Positions 8,315 to 16,895 of a DNA stretch of 64,000 nucleotides are shown here, piece by piece. Origin of the DNA: Massilia sp. 9I (GTDB lineage Bacteria > Pseudomonadota > Gammaproteobacteria > Burkholderiales > Burkholderiaceae_D). The notes beneath the pieces are model-generated. The model was not told where the DNA came from. It saw only the letters and a program-made list of their open reading frames with translations, and made no database searches. A program made the translations under genes and the position numbers. The stretch spans positions 1,375,339 through 1,439,338 of the forward strand of contig NZ_LR733275.1 in the NCBI RefSeq assembly GCF_902506415.1. The letters run 5' to 3'. Numbering within the stretch: the first letter of the stretch is position 1; every line of letters begins with the position of its first letter.

Positions 8315-10054
8315 ATGCTCGCCCAACAAAAACAACAGATCGTTGCCCTGTTCCAGGCCGCCCTCGCGCCGATCGTCGCCGGCACCGACCTTACTCCGAA
8401 CGTCGTCCTCGAGCGCCCGCGCGACCCGAGCCACGGCGACGTCGCCTGCAACATCGCGATGCAGCTGGCCAAGCCGCTCAAGACCAACCCGCGCGAACTG
8501 GCCACCCGCCTGGTCGCGGCCCTGCTGGCCGAACCTGCTGCAGCCGGCCTGATCGACTCGGCCGACGTCGCCGGCCCCGGTTTCATCAACCTGCGCGTGG
8601 CCGCGGGCGCCAAGCAGTCGGTGGTCAAGTCCGTGCTCGAACAGGGCGCCGCTTTTGGACGCGGCACTTCCGGCCAGGGCCACCACGCGATCATCGAATT
8701 CGTGTCGGCCAACCCGACCGGCCCGCTGCACGTCGGCCACGGCCGCCAGGCCGCGCTGGGCGATGCGCTGTCCTCGCTGTTCGAAGCGCAGGGCCATGAG
8801 GTTACCCGCGAGTTCTACTACAACGACGCGGGCGTGCAGATCGCGACCCTGGCCACCTCGGTGCAGGCGCGCGCCAAGGGCTTCAAGCCGGGTGATGCCG
8901 AGTGGCCCGAGGCGGCCTACAACGGCGACTACATCGCCGACATCGCCGCCGACTTCCTGGCCAAGAAGACCGTCTCGGCCAGCGACGGCCAGCCCGCCAC
9001 CGGTTCGGGCGACGTCGAAGACATCGAGTCGATCCGCCGCTTCGCCGTGACCTACCTGCGCAACGAGCAGGACCAGGACCTGCAGGCCTTCGGCGTCAAG
9101 TTCGACAACTACTACCTCGAGTCCTCGCTGTACGCGGACGGCAAGGTCGAGCAGGCCGTGCAGGCCCTGGTCGACGCCGGCGTCACCTACGAACAGGAAG
9201 GCGCGCTGTGGCTCAAGACCACCGACTACGGCGACGACAAGGACCGCGTGATGCGCAAGTCGGACGGCGGCTACACCTATTTCGTGCCGGACGTGGCTTA
9301 CCACATGCAGAAATTCCGCCGCGGCTTCGACCAGGCCATCAATGTGCAGGGCAGTGATCATCACGGCACCATCGCGCGCGTGCGCGCCGGCCTGCAGGCG
9401 GTGAACATCGGCATCCCGCAGGGCTATCCCGACTACGTGCTGCACAAGATGGTCACCGTGATGAAGAACGGCGAAGAGGTCAAGATCTCCAAGCGCGCCG
9501 GCTCCTACGTCACCGTGCGCGACCTGATCGAATGGTCGGGCAATGGCGACGTCACGCGCGGCCGCGACGCGGTGCGCTTCTTCCTCATCTCGCGCAAGGC
9601 CGACACCGAGTTCGTGTTCGACGTCGACGTCGCACTCAAGACCTCGGACGAGAACCCGGTGTATTACGTGCAGTACGCCCACGCCCGCATCTGCTCGGCG
9701 CTTGCCAACTGGGGCGGCGATGAAGCGCAACTCGTCAACGCCGACCTGTCGCTGCTCACCGAGCCGCACGAAGCGAGCCTGCTGGCCAAGCTGTCCGCCT
9801 ATCCGGAAATGCTGGAGCGCGCCAAGCTCGAACTGAGCCCGCACCACGTGGCCTTCTACCTGCGCGAACTGGCCGGCGAACTGCACAGCTACTACTTCGC
9901 ACACAAGTGGCTGTTAGAGGATAACGAGCCGCTGAAGCTGGCGCGCCTGGCGCTGGCCCTGGCCACCCGCCAGGTGCTGCGCAACGGCCTGGCCCTGATC
10001 GGCGTGTCCGCCCCAAGCAAGATGGAACGTGCCCCACTTGACACCCAAGAGTAA
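8315..10054 (+). CDS. argS: arginyl-tRNA synthetase
   Basis: 579 residues, normal for class I ArgRS. An N-terminal Add-1 domain (about 1-100) precedes the catalytic core with [20 protein letters not shown] (HIGH-type HVGH) and the degenerate KMSKS-like segment [12 protein letters not shown]. The C-terminal anticodon-binding helix bundle includes [11 protein letters not shown] and ends near residue 579. It attaches arginine to tRNA-Arg in the cytoplasm and needs the tRNA for activation. First gene of a long plus-strand run; the next gene starts 7 bp after its stop. The ribosome-binding site is weak. Confidence 0.96.
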   Translation: MLAQQKQQIVALFQAALAPIVAGTDLTPNVVLERPRDPSHGDVACNIAMQLAKPLKTNPRELATRLVAALLAEPAAAGLIDSADVAGPGFINLRVAAGAKQSVVKSVLEQGAAFGRGTSGQGHHAIIEFVSANPTGPLHVGHGRQAALGDALSSLFEAQGHEVTREFYYNDAGVQIATLATSVQARAKGFKPGDAEWPEAAYNGDYIADIAADFLAKKTVSASDGQPATGSGDVEDIESIRRFAVTYLRNEQDQDLQAFGVKFDNYYLESSLYADGKVEQAVQALVDAGVTYEQEGALWLKTTDYGDDKDRVMRKSDGGYTYFVPDVAYHMQKFRRGFDQAINVQGSDHHGTIARVRAGLQAVNIGIPQGYPDYVLHKMVTVMKNGEEVKISKRAGSYVTVRDLIEWSGNGDVTRGRDAVRFFLISRKADTEFVFDVDVALKTSDENPVYYVQYAHARICSALANWGGDEAQLVNADLSLLTEPHEASLLAKLSAYPEMLERAKLELSPHHVAFYLRELAGELHSYYFAHKWLLEDNEPLKLARLALALATRQVLRNGLALIGVSAPSKMERAPLDTQE

Positions 10055-10061
10055 TCGCAAG

Positions 10062-10736
10062 ATGACCGCTATCCGACACATCTCCCCGCTGCGCCAGCGC
10101 GGCAGCACCCTGACCGGCATCATCATCGGCCTGATCATCGGCCTGGGGATCGCGGTGGCGGTCGCGCTCGTGATCACCAAGGGCCAGTCGCCCTTCACCG
10201 ACCGCTCGACCAAGATGGGCCGCCCGGCCGACCTCGAGCCGAGCCAGGCGAACGATCCGAACAAGCCGCTGTACGGCAACCGCGACGCCGCGCGCGAAGC
10301 GAGCCGCGAGATCGCCGAGCGCGCCAGCAAGCCGGCGCCTGCGCCGGCCGCGGCCGAAGCCGATCCACTCGGCCAGGCCATCGCCGGCATGCAGAAAGAG
10401 CAGGCGGCGCCTGTCGCCGCTCCTGCCGCGCCGGCTGCAGCGCCGGCGGCAGCGGCCGCTCCCGCCGCGGCTGCGGCGCCGGCGCCCGCCGGCAGCGACG
10501 GCTACATCTACTACCTGCAGGCCGGGGCCTTCCGCGAGATGTCGGACGCCGAGAACACCCGCGCCAAGCTGGCGCTGCTCGGCTTCGAAGCCGCGATCAG
10601 CGACCGCAGCACCGACAGCGGCGTGCTGCACCGCGTACGCGTCGGCCCATACAACGCACCGGAAGCCATGAACAAGGCGCGCGCCAAGCTGCTCGACAGC
10701 GGCATCGACGTGGCCATCGTCCGCAACCAGCGCTGA
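10062..10736 (+). CDS. SPOR-domain inner-membrane protein
   Basis: 224 residues from the ATG at 10062; a GTG at 10029 would add 11 residues but overlap argS. Residues 10-40 are a single membrane anchor (TGIIIGLIIGLGIAVAVAL). A charged linker and an Ala/Pro-rich stretch (about 95-145) reach across the periplasm. The C-terminal ~75 residues, with YYLQAGAFREMSDAENTRAK and RVRVGPYN, are a SPOR domain, which binds denuded septal peptidoglycan. The architecture is like FtsN or DedD, placing it at the division site (inference). It follows argS and precedes dsbA, an order common in betaproteobacteria. Confidence 0.85.
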   Translation: MTAIRHISPLRQRGSTLTGIIIGLIIGLGIAVAVALVITKGQSPFTDRSTKMGRPADLEPSQANDPNKPLYGNRDAAREASREIAERASKPAPAPAAAEADPLGQAIAGMQKEQAAPVAAPAAPAAAPAAAAAPAAAAAPAPAGSDGYIYYLQAGAFREMSDAENTRAKLALLGFEAAISDRSTDSGVLHRVRVGPYNAPEAMNKARAKLLDSGIDVAIVRNQR

Positions 10737-10761
10737 TTCGTTTCCAACCTGAGGAACCCGC

Positions 10762-11424
10762 ATGAACCCGCTTCGCCGCCTGCTTCTATCCGCCGTCCTG
10801 CTCGCCGCATCCGGCATCGCCGCCGCGTCCCCGACTTCACCGAAGGAAGGCGCCGAATACCAGGCCTTGCCGGAAGCGCAGCCGACCGACAGCGGGCGCA
10901 AGGTCGAGGTGATCGAGTTCTTCGCCTATTACTGCCCGCACTGCTACGCCTTCGAGCCACAGCTGGCCGAGTGGGTGAAGAAGCAGGGCGACAACATCGT
11001 GTTCCGCCGCGTGCACGTGCCGCGCGGAGCCCAGGTGGCGCCGCAGCAGCGCCTGTTCTTCACGCTCGAATCGCTCGGCCTGCTCGAGCAGTACCACGGC
11101 AAGGCCTTCGCCGCGATGCACGTCGACCGCCTGCCGCTGGCGCAGGACGAGCAGGTGTTCGACTGGGCCAGCCGCGCCGGCATCGACCGCGCCAAGTTCA
11201 TCGACGCCTACCGCTCCTTCGGCGTGCAGGCCAAGGTGCGCCGCGCCCAATCCATGATGGAGTCCTACCGCATCACCCACTGGCCGATGATCGCGATCGA
11301 TGGCCGCTTCCTGACCTCGCCCGGCATGGTGTCGGAATCCGGCACGCCGGGCGAAGCCGCGCTGGCCGGCACCCTGCAGGTGATGGACCAGCTGGTGGCG
11401 CGGGCCAAAGCGGACAAGAAGTGA
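10762..11424 (+). CDS. dsbA: periplasmic thiol:disulfide oxidoreductase DsbA
   Basis: 220 residues with a signal peptide (LLLSAVLLAASGIAAAS). The thioredoxin-fold active site is CPHC in FFAYYCPHCYAFEP, the classical DsbA motif, with a helical insertion and the cis-Pro loop near HWPMIAIDGRF. It oxidises cysteine pairs in exported proteins and is recycled by DsbB. The stop overlaps the GTG start of the following SDR gene by three bases, so the two are translationally coupled. Confidence 0.92.
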   Translation: MNPLRRLLLSAVLLAASGIAAASPTSPKEGAEYQALPEAQPTDSGRKVEVIEFFAYYCPHCYAFEPQLAEWVKKQGDNIVFRRVHVPRGAQVAPQQRLFFTLESLGLLEQYHGKAFAAMHVDRLPLAQDEQVFDWASRAGIDRAKFIDAYRSFGVQAKVRRAQSMMESYRITHWPMIAIDGRFLTSPGMVSESGTPGEAALAGTLQVMDQLVARAKADKK

Positions 11425-12203
11425 CGGCGCCTAGCCGGGTATTCATCACCGGCGCTTCGAGCGGCATCGGCGCGGCGCTTGCGCGCGAATACGCGGCGAG
11501 CGGCGCCACCCTCGGCCTGCTGGCGCGGCGCCAGTCCCTGTTGGAAGAACTCGCTGCCAGCCTGCCCTTCCCCGAACGCCACCGCATCTATGCGGCCGAC
11601 GTCACCGATTACGTGGCCGTGGCAAGCGCCGCGAACGACTTCATCGCCGCCAACGCCGGCGCCGACATCGTCATCGCCTGCGCCGGCATCTCCTACGGCA
11701 CGCTGACCGAGCGCCCGGCCGACCTGGCAGTGTTCGACGCCGTATTCGCCACCAACCTGAACGCCACGGTCGCCACCTTCGCCCCCTTCATCGCGTCCAT
11801 GAAGCAGCAGCAGGGTCCGCGCCGCCTGGTCGGCATCGGCAGCGTGGCGGGCGTGCGCGGCATGCGCGGCGCCGGCGCCTACTGCGCCTCCAAGGCGGCC
11901 GTGCACAGCTATTGCGAATCGCTGCGCCTGGAACTGCGCGATTCCGGCATCAAGGTGGTGACCATCGTCCCCGGCTACATCGATACACCCATGACCCGCA
12001 ACAACCGTTTTCCCATGCCTTTCCTGATGCCGGCCGAACGCTTCGCCGCGCAAGCGCGTGATGTCATCGCACGCGGCGCCAGCTACCGCGTGCTGCCCTG
12101 GCAGATGGGCGTCGTCGCCAAGCTGCTGCGCCTGCTGCCCAATGCCCTGTTCGATGCCGCGTTCTCGCGCGCACCCACCAAACAGCGCCAGGGGGAAGCA
12201 TGA
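11421..12203 (+). CDS. SDR-family oxidoreductase
   Basis: 260 residues from a GTG at 11421 that overlaps the dsbA stop. Classical short-chain dehydrogenase: cofactor loop FITGASSGIGAA at the N-terminus, ACAGISYG for the NAG motif, Ser in IGSVAG and the YxxxK pair in AYCASKAAVH, followed by VPGYIDTPM. The C-terminus (about 220-260) is hydrophobic and may touch the membrane. NADP(H) preference is suggested by the Arg pair after beta-2 (LLARRQ). The substrate is unknown. Its stop overlaps the birA start (ATGA). Confidence 0.87.
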   Translation: MTAPSRVFITGASSGIGAALAREYAASGATLGLLARRQSLLEELAASLPFPERHRIYAADVTDYVAVASAANDFIAANAGADIVIACAGISYGTLTERPADLAVFDAVFATNLNATVATFAPFIASMKQQQGPRRLVGIGSVAGVRGMRGAGAYCASKAAVHSYCESLRLELRDSGIKVVTIVPGYIDTPMTRNNRFPMPFLMPAERFAAQARDVIARGASYRVLPWQMGVVAKLLRLLPNALFDAAFSRAPTKQRQGEA

Positions 12204-12964
12204 ACGCCGACCGTATCGCCTCCTTGTCGCATGCCGGCGTGCGCGTCGAAGTCGTGCCTGAAACCGGCTCGACCAACGCCGACCTGCTGGCCCGTGCTGC
12301 GCAACTGAGCGAGCCGCTGCTGCTGGTCGCCGAGCACCAGAGCGCCGGCCGCGGCCGCGCGGGACGCAGCTGGCTCTCGTCGAGCGAGAATTCGCTCACC
12401 TTCTCGCTGGCGTGGAAGTTCGATGGTGGCCCCTCGGCGCTGGCCGGCCTGCCGCTCGCCATCGGCGTGGCGCTGGGCGATGCGCTGGCCGCGCTCGGCG
12501 TGCAGGTCCAGCTGAAGTGGCCGAACGACGTGCTGAAGGACGGCGCCAAGCTGGCCGGGATCCTGATTGAGACCCAGTCCGCACCAAACGGCGGCACCTG
12601 GGCCGTGATCGGCATCGGCCTGAACCTGATCATGCCGGACGAGGTGGAAGCGCGGCTCGGCCGCAGCGCCGCCGGCGCGCCATGGCTGGCGCGCATGGAG
12701 CGCGACGTCCTGATGGCCGCCCTGCTCGACGCGCTGGCCGACGCGCTGCGCCTGTTCGCGCGCCAGGGCTTCGCCGCCTTCAGCGCGCGCTGGAACCTGC
12801 GCCATGCCTGGCAGGGCCAGCTTGTGGTCATCCTCGACAATGGCCAGGTACTGCAGGAAGGCCTGGCCGCCGGCGTCGACGATACCGGCCGGCTGCTGCT
12901 CGACACGGTAGAAGGCCGCACCACGGTGCTGGCGGGCGACGTCTCGCTGCGGGTGAAGGAGTAA
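12200..12964 (+). CDS. birA: biotin-[acetyl-CoA-carboxylase] ligase
   Basis: 254 residues. The biotin-binding loop appears as AEHQSAGRGRAGRSW, followed by LSLAWKF-like strands, LKWPNDVL and KLAGILIET, all hallmarks of BirA catalytic domains; a C-terminal SH3-like domain ends the protein. The N-terminal winged-helix repressor domain of E. coli BirA is missing, so it is a monofunctional ligase that biotinylates AccB. Overlaps the SDR stop by 4 bp and precedes coaX by 2 bp, the birA-coaX pair typical of Burkholderiales. Confidence 0.93.
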   Translation: MNADRIASLSHAGVRVEVVPETGSTNADLLARAAQLSEPLLLVAEHQSAGRGRAGRSWLSSSENSLTFSLAWKFDGGPSALAGLPLAIGVALGDALAALGVQVQLKWPNDVLKDGAKLAGILIETQSAPNGGTWAVIGIGLNLIMPDEVEARLGRSAAGAPWLARMERDVLMAALLDALADALRLFARQGFAAFSARWNLRHAWQGQLVVILDNGQVLQEGLAAGVDDTGRLLLDTVEGRTTVLAGDVSLRVKE

Positions 12965-12966
12965 GC

Positions 12967-13692
12967 ATGCTGCTGCTGATCGACGCCGGTAACACGCGCA
13001 TCAAGTGGGCCTTGGCCGCACCCGGCGCGGCCCTGGGCGACTGGAGCCAAGCGGACGCCGTGTCGCACGCCGGCCTGGATGGCGCCGCAGACGTCTGGCG
13101 CAGCGCCGGCGTGGCACGCGCGATCGTCTCCAACGTGGCCGGTGCGGCCCTGCGCGAGCGCATCGGCGCGGCCCTGCCCACAGGCTCGCCGGTCGAGTGG
13201 TTCGCCTCCAGCGAGGAACGCGCCGGCCTGCGCAATGGCTACCGCAATCCCGCACAGCTGGGCTGCGACCGCTTCGCCGCCGCCATCGGTGCGCGCGCGC
13301 TGGCGCCCGGCCAGGACCTGATCGTGGCAACCTGCGGCACCGCGACCACGGTCGATGCCATCACCAGCGACGGCCGCTTCATCGGCGGCATGATCCTGCC
13401 GGGCCTGGCCCTGATGGCCGGTTCGCTGGCCCGTAATACCGCCCAGCTGCCGCAGGTGACGCCGGGAGCCGCCCCGCCACCGGTCTTCGGCGACAATACC
13501 GACGATGCGATCGTCTCGGGCGTTCTGTCGGCCCAGGCCGGCGCCATCGAGCGCGCCTGCGCGGCCCATGGCGCCACCGCCTGCATCCTCTCCGGCGGCG
13601 CGGCGCCGTATATCGCGCCGGTCCTCAAGTTCTCCTGCCGGCTGGTCGATAACATCGTGCTGGTCGGCCTGCACGCGGCGGCCGCCGAATGA
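12967..13692 (+). CDS. coaX: type III pantothenate kinase
   Basis: 241 residues from the ATG at 12967 (MLLLIDAGNTRIKWAL), whose DxGNTRxKW segment is the phosphate-binding loop of the ASKHA fold. Further signatures are NPAQLGCDRFAAAIGA and the TCGTATTVD phosphate-2 motif with GGMILPGLALM after it. It phosphorylates pantothenate in the first step of coenzyme A synthesis and is insensitive to CoA feedback in known relatives. In Bordetella the homologue was first named Baf. Two bases after birA. Confidence 0.94.
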   Translation: MLLLIDAGNTRIKWALAAPGAALGDWSQADAVSHAGLDGAADVWRSAGVARAIVSNVAGAALRERIGAALPTGSPVEWFASSEERAGLRNGYRNPAQLGCDRFAAAIGARALAPGQDLIVATCGTATTVDAITSDGRFIGGMILPGLALMAGSLARNTAQLPQVTPGAAPPPVFGDNTDDAIVSGVLSAQAGAIERACAAHGATACILSGGAAPYIAPVLKFSCRLVDNIVLVGLHAAAAE

Positions 13693-13705
13693 ACGGAGAA
13701 CCCAC

Positions 13706-14416
13706 TTGTTGAAATTCGTATTCTGGGTACTAGTGGCGCTGAACGCGGCGCTGTTCGCCTATGCGCAGGGCTACCTCGGCAAGCCCGCGGGCGGCGAACG
13801 CGAACCGGAACGCCTGAAGAACCAGCTGGCGGCCGAGCGCATGGTGCTCCTGAGCCCGGCCGAGGCGCGCGCGGCCGCGCAAACGCCCGCGGCGCCGGCC
13901 GCATTGCTCGTGCAGGAACCAGCCCCCGCCCCTGTCCCGCCGGCGCTGGAGACCGTCGACTGCACCCAGGCCGGCGCCTTCGCCGCTTCCGATGCGCGCC
14001 GCTTCGAGACGCGCATCGCCCGCCTCGACCTGGGCGCACGCGCCACGCGTACCAGCGTGCCCTTCCAGGAAGTCACCAGCCACCTGGTCTACCTGCCTCC
14101 GAACGGCGGCAAGGAAGGCGCCGACCGCCGCGTGGCCGAGCTCAAGGAAAAAGGCGTGCAGAACTTCTTCGTGATGCAGGGCGACTCGCCGCTCAGGTGG
14201 GCGGTCTCGCTGGGCGTGTTCAAGACTGAGGCGGCGGCGCAAAGCCTCGTCACGGCGCTCGGGAAACAGGGTGTCCGCGGCGTGCGCGTGCTGCCGCGCG
14301 GCCCGCAAGGCACGCGCGCCACCTGGCAGTTCCGCGACCTGACTGCCGAGGAACGCAGCCGCGTGGCCGGCATCGCCGACGATTTCGCCGGCGTCGAGCT
14401 GCGCGCCTGCCAGTAA
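13706..14416 (+). CDS. SPOR-like membrane-anchored protein
   Basis: 236 residues from a TTG at 13706; GGAG lies 7 nt upstream and the frame has no nearby ATG. An N-terminal membrane helix (FVFWVLVALNAALFAYA) is followed by a Pro/Ala-rich linker and a folded region. The C-terminal part (WAVSLGVFKTEAAAQSLVTAL, then GVRVLPR) looks like a SPOR repeat, which binds peptidoglycan lacking stem peptides. Cys92 in DCTQAGAF and a terminal Cys could pair in the periplasm. Third member of the birA-coaX-SPOR cluster. It is the second SPOR-type protein within 4 kb. Confidence in SPOR assignment is moderate. Confidence 0.75.
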   Translation: MLKFVFWVLVALNAALFAYAQGYLGKPAGGEREPERLKNQLAAERMVLLSPAEARAAAQTPAAPAALLVQEPAPAPVPPALETVDCTQAGAFAASDARRFETRIARLDLGARATRTSVPFQEVTSHLVYLPPNGGKEGADRRVAELKEKGVQNFFVMQGDSPLRWAVSLGVFKTEAAAQSLVTALGKQGVRGVRVLPRGPQGTRATWQFRDLTAEERSRVAGIADDFAGVELRACQ

Positions 14417-14419
14417 GCT

Positions 14420-14887
14420 TTACCGGACGGCGGCCGGTGTCGCCGCTTTCGGGAAGACGGCGATCACTTCTACTTCCAGCACCGCCTGCGGCATCACGAG
14501 GCGATCCACCTGGACCCAGCTGGCCGCCGGCGTCTCACCCTGATAGAAACGCTTGCGCACCTCGAGGTTGGCGACCACCGCATCGATATTCGTCGCGAAC
14601 AGGGTCTCCTTGACCACGTGACGGTAGTCGAGACCATGCGCCGCCAGCACGGCCGACAAGCCTTTGTAGACGCGCTCCAGCGCGGACGCCATGTCACCCG
14701 AGGCCGGAATGCCGGAGACGTACAAGGTGTCGCCCACCCGGACGGCACTCGCATACCCGAACTGTTTTTCGATCTTCTCGTTGAAGTGCCAGGTCTGCTT
14801 GTCGACTGCCGGGAGCGCCTCGGCGCGGACCAGGGACGACGCCAGCAATAGGCAAAGACAGGCTGGAGCTAGTGAACGCGGATTCAA
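14420..14887 (-). CDS. RidA-family protein with signal peptide
   Basis: 155 residues from a TTG at 14887, chosen because AGGAG lies 6 nt upstream; another TTG at 14902 lacks such a site. Residues 1-25 form a signal peptide (LAPACLCLLLASSLVRAEA). The mature region is a RidA/YjgF domain: FGYASAVRVGDTLYVSG, a helix with LSAVLAAHGLDYRHVVKET, and VDRLVMPQAVLEVEVIAV. Cytosolic RidA deaminates enamine/imine intermediates; here the conserved substrate Arg is not obvious near the end (VQVDRLV instead of RxxV). A periplasmic location makes classical imine clearance doubtful. Convergent with the preceding gene, 3 bp apart. Confidence 0.8.
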   Translation of the reverse strand: MNPRSLAPACLCLLLASSLVRAEALPAVDKQTWHFNEKIEKQFGYASAVRVGDTLYVSGIPASGDMASALERVYKGLSAVLAAHGLDYRHVVKETLFATNIDAVVANLEVRKRFYQGETPAASWVQVDRLVMPQAVLEVEVIAVFPKAATPAAVR

Positions 14888-14970
14888 GGGATTCTCCTGC
14901 AAGTGGACGTCTCCGACTTATAGCGCGCGGCAAACCGTGCGATCAAGTAATCATTTGTCTCTCCGTGAAT

Positions 14971-14990
14971 GTGCAACAAATAGGTTGCAC
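14971..14990. promoter_or_regulatory. operator 1 of the SRPBCC-ArsR operon
   Basis: GTGCAAC-AAATAG-GTTGCAC, a perfect 7-bp inverted repeat with a 6-bp spacer. Its right half overlaps the position expected for the -35 element. It repeats exactly 40 bp downstream. Spacing and symmetry fit a dimeric ArsR-type winged helix. Confidence 0.8.
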
Positions 14991-15012
14991 AAAGAAGAAA
15001 TCCACCTATAAT
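14984..15012 (+). promoter_or_regulatory. promoter of the SRPBCC-ArsR operon
   Basis: A perfect -10 TATAAT at 15007-15012 lies 17 bp after GTTGCA (14984-14989), a weak -35. The two elements overlap operators 1 and 2, so bound regulator would block RNA polymerase. Confidence 0.65.
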
Positions 15013-15030
15013 GCAACCATTCAGTTGCAC
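15011..15030. promoter_or_regulatory. operator 2 of the SRPBCC-ArsR operon
   Basis: ATGCAAC-CATTCA-GTTGCAC, the same inverted repeat (one outer base differs). It begins inside the -10 box and covers the expected transcription start, 15 bp before the SRPBCC start codon. Confidence 0.8.
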
Positions 15031-15044
15031 TTAATGGAGAAACC

Positions 15045-15560
15045 ATGGATTCGTTCGACCGTATCGAAAAGCGTATCGACCTGCGTGCCGACATCGAACG
15101 CGTGTGGCAGGCAATCACCGACTACAAGGAATTCAGCACCTGGTTCGGCGTCGCGCTGGACCAGCCCTTCACGCCCGGCCAGACCGTCACCGGTTCGTTC
15201 AACATGCACTTCGACGAAGCCGCGATCATGGAACGCCAGCGCGCGCTCGGCGTGACACCGTCCGGCATCCGCACGCTGCAGCCCAACACCGTGTTCTGCA
15301 CCGTCGAGCGCATGGAAGCACCACACAGCTTCAGCTTCCGCTGGATCCCCTACGGCATCGACGCCGAGTGCGACCCGGCCAGCGAGCCCACCACCCTGGT
15401 CGAATTCAAGCTCGAGTCCATCGCCGAGGGCACCCGGCTGACGATCGCCGAATCGGGCTTCAGCCGCGTACCGGAACACCGGCGCCTGCGTGCTTTCCGC
15501 ATGAACGAAGGCGGCTGGGCGGCGCAGGCCAACAACATCAAGCGCCATGTCGAACAATAG
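15045..15560 (+). CDS. SRPBCC/AHSA1-family protein
   Basis: 171 residues starting MDSFDRIEKRIDLRADIERVW, with GGAG 5 nt before the ATG. The sequence follows the AHSA1/START-like helix-grip fold: VWQAITDYKEFSTWFG, a beta-sheet with GSFNMHF, FSFRWIPYG, and a C-terminal helix ending GGWAAQANNIKRHVE. Such proteins bind hydrophobic ligands, and when paired with ArsR regulators are usually of unknown substrate. It is the first gene of a two-gene operon; the ArsR gene starts 14 bp before its stop. Confidence 0.85.
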   Translation: MDSFDRIEKRIDLRADIERVWQAITDYKEFSTWFGVALDQPFTPGQTVTGSFNMHFDEAAIMERQRALGVTPSGIRTLQPNTVFCTVERMEAPHSFSFRWIPYGIDAECDPASEPTTLVEFKLESIAEGTRLTIAESGFSRVPEHRRLRAFRMNEGGWAAQANNIKRHVEQ

Positions 15561-15873
15561 TAAGGGCGAACTGGCGCAGGTATTCGCGGCACTGGGCGAC
15601 GGCGTGCGCTTGCAGCTGATCGGCCGCCTGCTGGCCGCCGGGGCCATGTCGGCCACGGCCCTGGCGGGCGGCGAAGCGATCAGCCGCCAGGCCATCGTCA
15701 AGCATTTGCAGGTACTGGAGTCGGCGGGGCTGGTCACGCACAGCCGCCAGGGCCGCGAAGTGCTGTATGCGCTCGACGCGAAGCGCTTGCAGGAGGCGCG
15801 CGATTATCTCGACGCCGTATCACGCCATTGGGACGCCTCGCTGGCGCGGCTGCGGAATCTGGTCGAACCCTAG
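15547..15873 (+). CDS. ArsR-family transcriptional repressor
   Basis: 108 residues. A winged helix-turn-helix with FAALGDGVRLQLIGRLL, recognition helix region GEAISRQAIVKHLQVLESAGL and wing VTHSRQGREVLYALD. No CxC metal-binding motif is present, so it is not an arsenic/cadmium sensor; it fits the ArsR subgroup that accompanies SRPBCC genes. It overlaps the SRPBCC gene by 14 bp and probably represses the operon through the two operators upstream. The effector is unknown. Confidence 0.88.
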   Translation: MSNNSKGELAQVFAALGDGVRLQLIGRLLAAGAMSATALAGGEAISRQAIVKHLQVLESAGLVTHSRQGREVLYALDAKRLQEARDYLDAVSRHWDASLARLRNLVEP

Positions 15874-15882
15874 CAGGCTCGA

Positions 15883-16878
15883 TCAGCGCTTGACGACGAT
15901 CGGCTTCAGTCCGAACGAGGACGGCACCGAGCGTGCCGCAGCCAGCGCATCCTCGCGGTTCTCGAAGGGGCCGCCGAACAGGCGATTCACCGAGCCGGCC
16001 TTGACCACTTCCAGCTTGCCGACTTCGACGCCGGCCTCGACCAGGCTCTGGCTCATGGCTTCCGCCGTGCCGGCGCGGCTGTAGGCGCCGAGCTGGACGT
16101 AGAAGCTCCCGCGCGGGACCAGCTTGGGCACCACCTGCGCCACCGCGGCGCTGTCGGTGCGCACCCGGTCTTCCAGCATCAGGGCCGCGATCTCGGGCGG
16201 CGCCGATTGGGCCTGCGAAGTGACGATGCGGCGCTCCGAGGCCATCTGGAGCGGGTCGTTCGGGAACAGGCGTTCGATCTCGACCTGGTGGCTGCCCTTG
16301 CCCAGCAGGCCGAGCTTGAGCGCCGCGGTGTAGGAGACATCGACGATGCGGCTGGCGTGGAAGGGACCGCGGTCGTTGATGCGCACCACGACGGACTTGC
16401 CGCTCTCGACGCTGGTGATACGCGCAAACGATGGAATCGGCAGCGTCGGATGCGCCGCCGTCATCTTGTACATGTCGTAGAGTTCGCCCGACGAGGTTTT
16501 CTGGCCGTGGAACTTCACACCATACCAGCTGGCCACGCCGCGCTGGACGAAGGGGTCCTGATGCACGATCGGGGTATAGGTCGTGCCAAATACGGAATAT
16601 GGACGGTTAGCCCACTTCGCGTAGGGCTCGGCCTTGACGACCGCATCCGGCACGTCCATCAGGCCGGGCGGGATGTCGGCGCCAGGGCCATCGTCCTTGT
16701 AGTAGCCGCCGCGCCCCGAGTTGGCGGCCGGCAGCTTGGGCGTGTCGTGCTTGACCGTGGGATGCTTCCACGGCAGCGGGATCAGGCTTTTGTGCTCGCC
16801 AGTCTCGGTGGTACTGCAGCCAGTAAGTAGTGCAGCGAGAGCGATGACCGCAGCAAGTTGTTTTCTTGGAACGGCCAT
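15883..16878 (-). CDS. rlpA: septal ring lytic transglycosylase RlpA, lipoprotein
   Basis: 331 residues. Lipoprotein signal with lipobox LLTGC (Cys21). The double-psi beta-barrel domain carries GVASWYGVKFHGQKTSSGE, TAAHPTLPIPS and VRINDRGPFHASRIVDVS with the catalytic Glu/Asp residues of RlpA. A C-terminal SPOR domain (FYVQLGAYSRAGTAEAMSQS to the end) targets denuded glycan at the septum. RlpA cleaves peptidoglycan without stem peptides. It is the last gene of the rod-shape operon, 17 bp after rodA. Confidence 0.92.
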   Translation of the reverse strand: MAVPRKQLAAVIALAALLTGCSTTETGEHKSLIPLPWKHPTVKHDTPKLPAANSGRGGYYKDDGPGADIPPGLMDVPDAVVKAEPYAKWANRPYSVFGTTYTPIVHQDPFVQRGVASWYGVKFHGQKTSSGELYDMYKMTAAHPTLPIPSFARITSVESGKSVVVRINDRGPFHASRIVDVSYTAALKLGLLGKGSHQVEIERLFPNDPLQMASERRIVTSQAQSAPPEIAALMLEDRVRTDSAAVAQVVPKLVPRGSFYVQLGAYSRAGTAEAMSQSLVEAGVEVGKLEVVKAGSVNRLFGGPFENREDALAAARSVPSSFGLKPIVVKR

Positions 16879-16895
16879 GCGCTGTCCTTGTTCTG

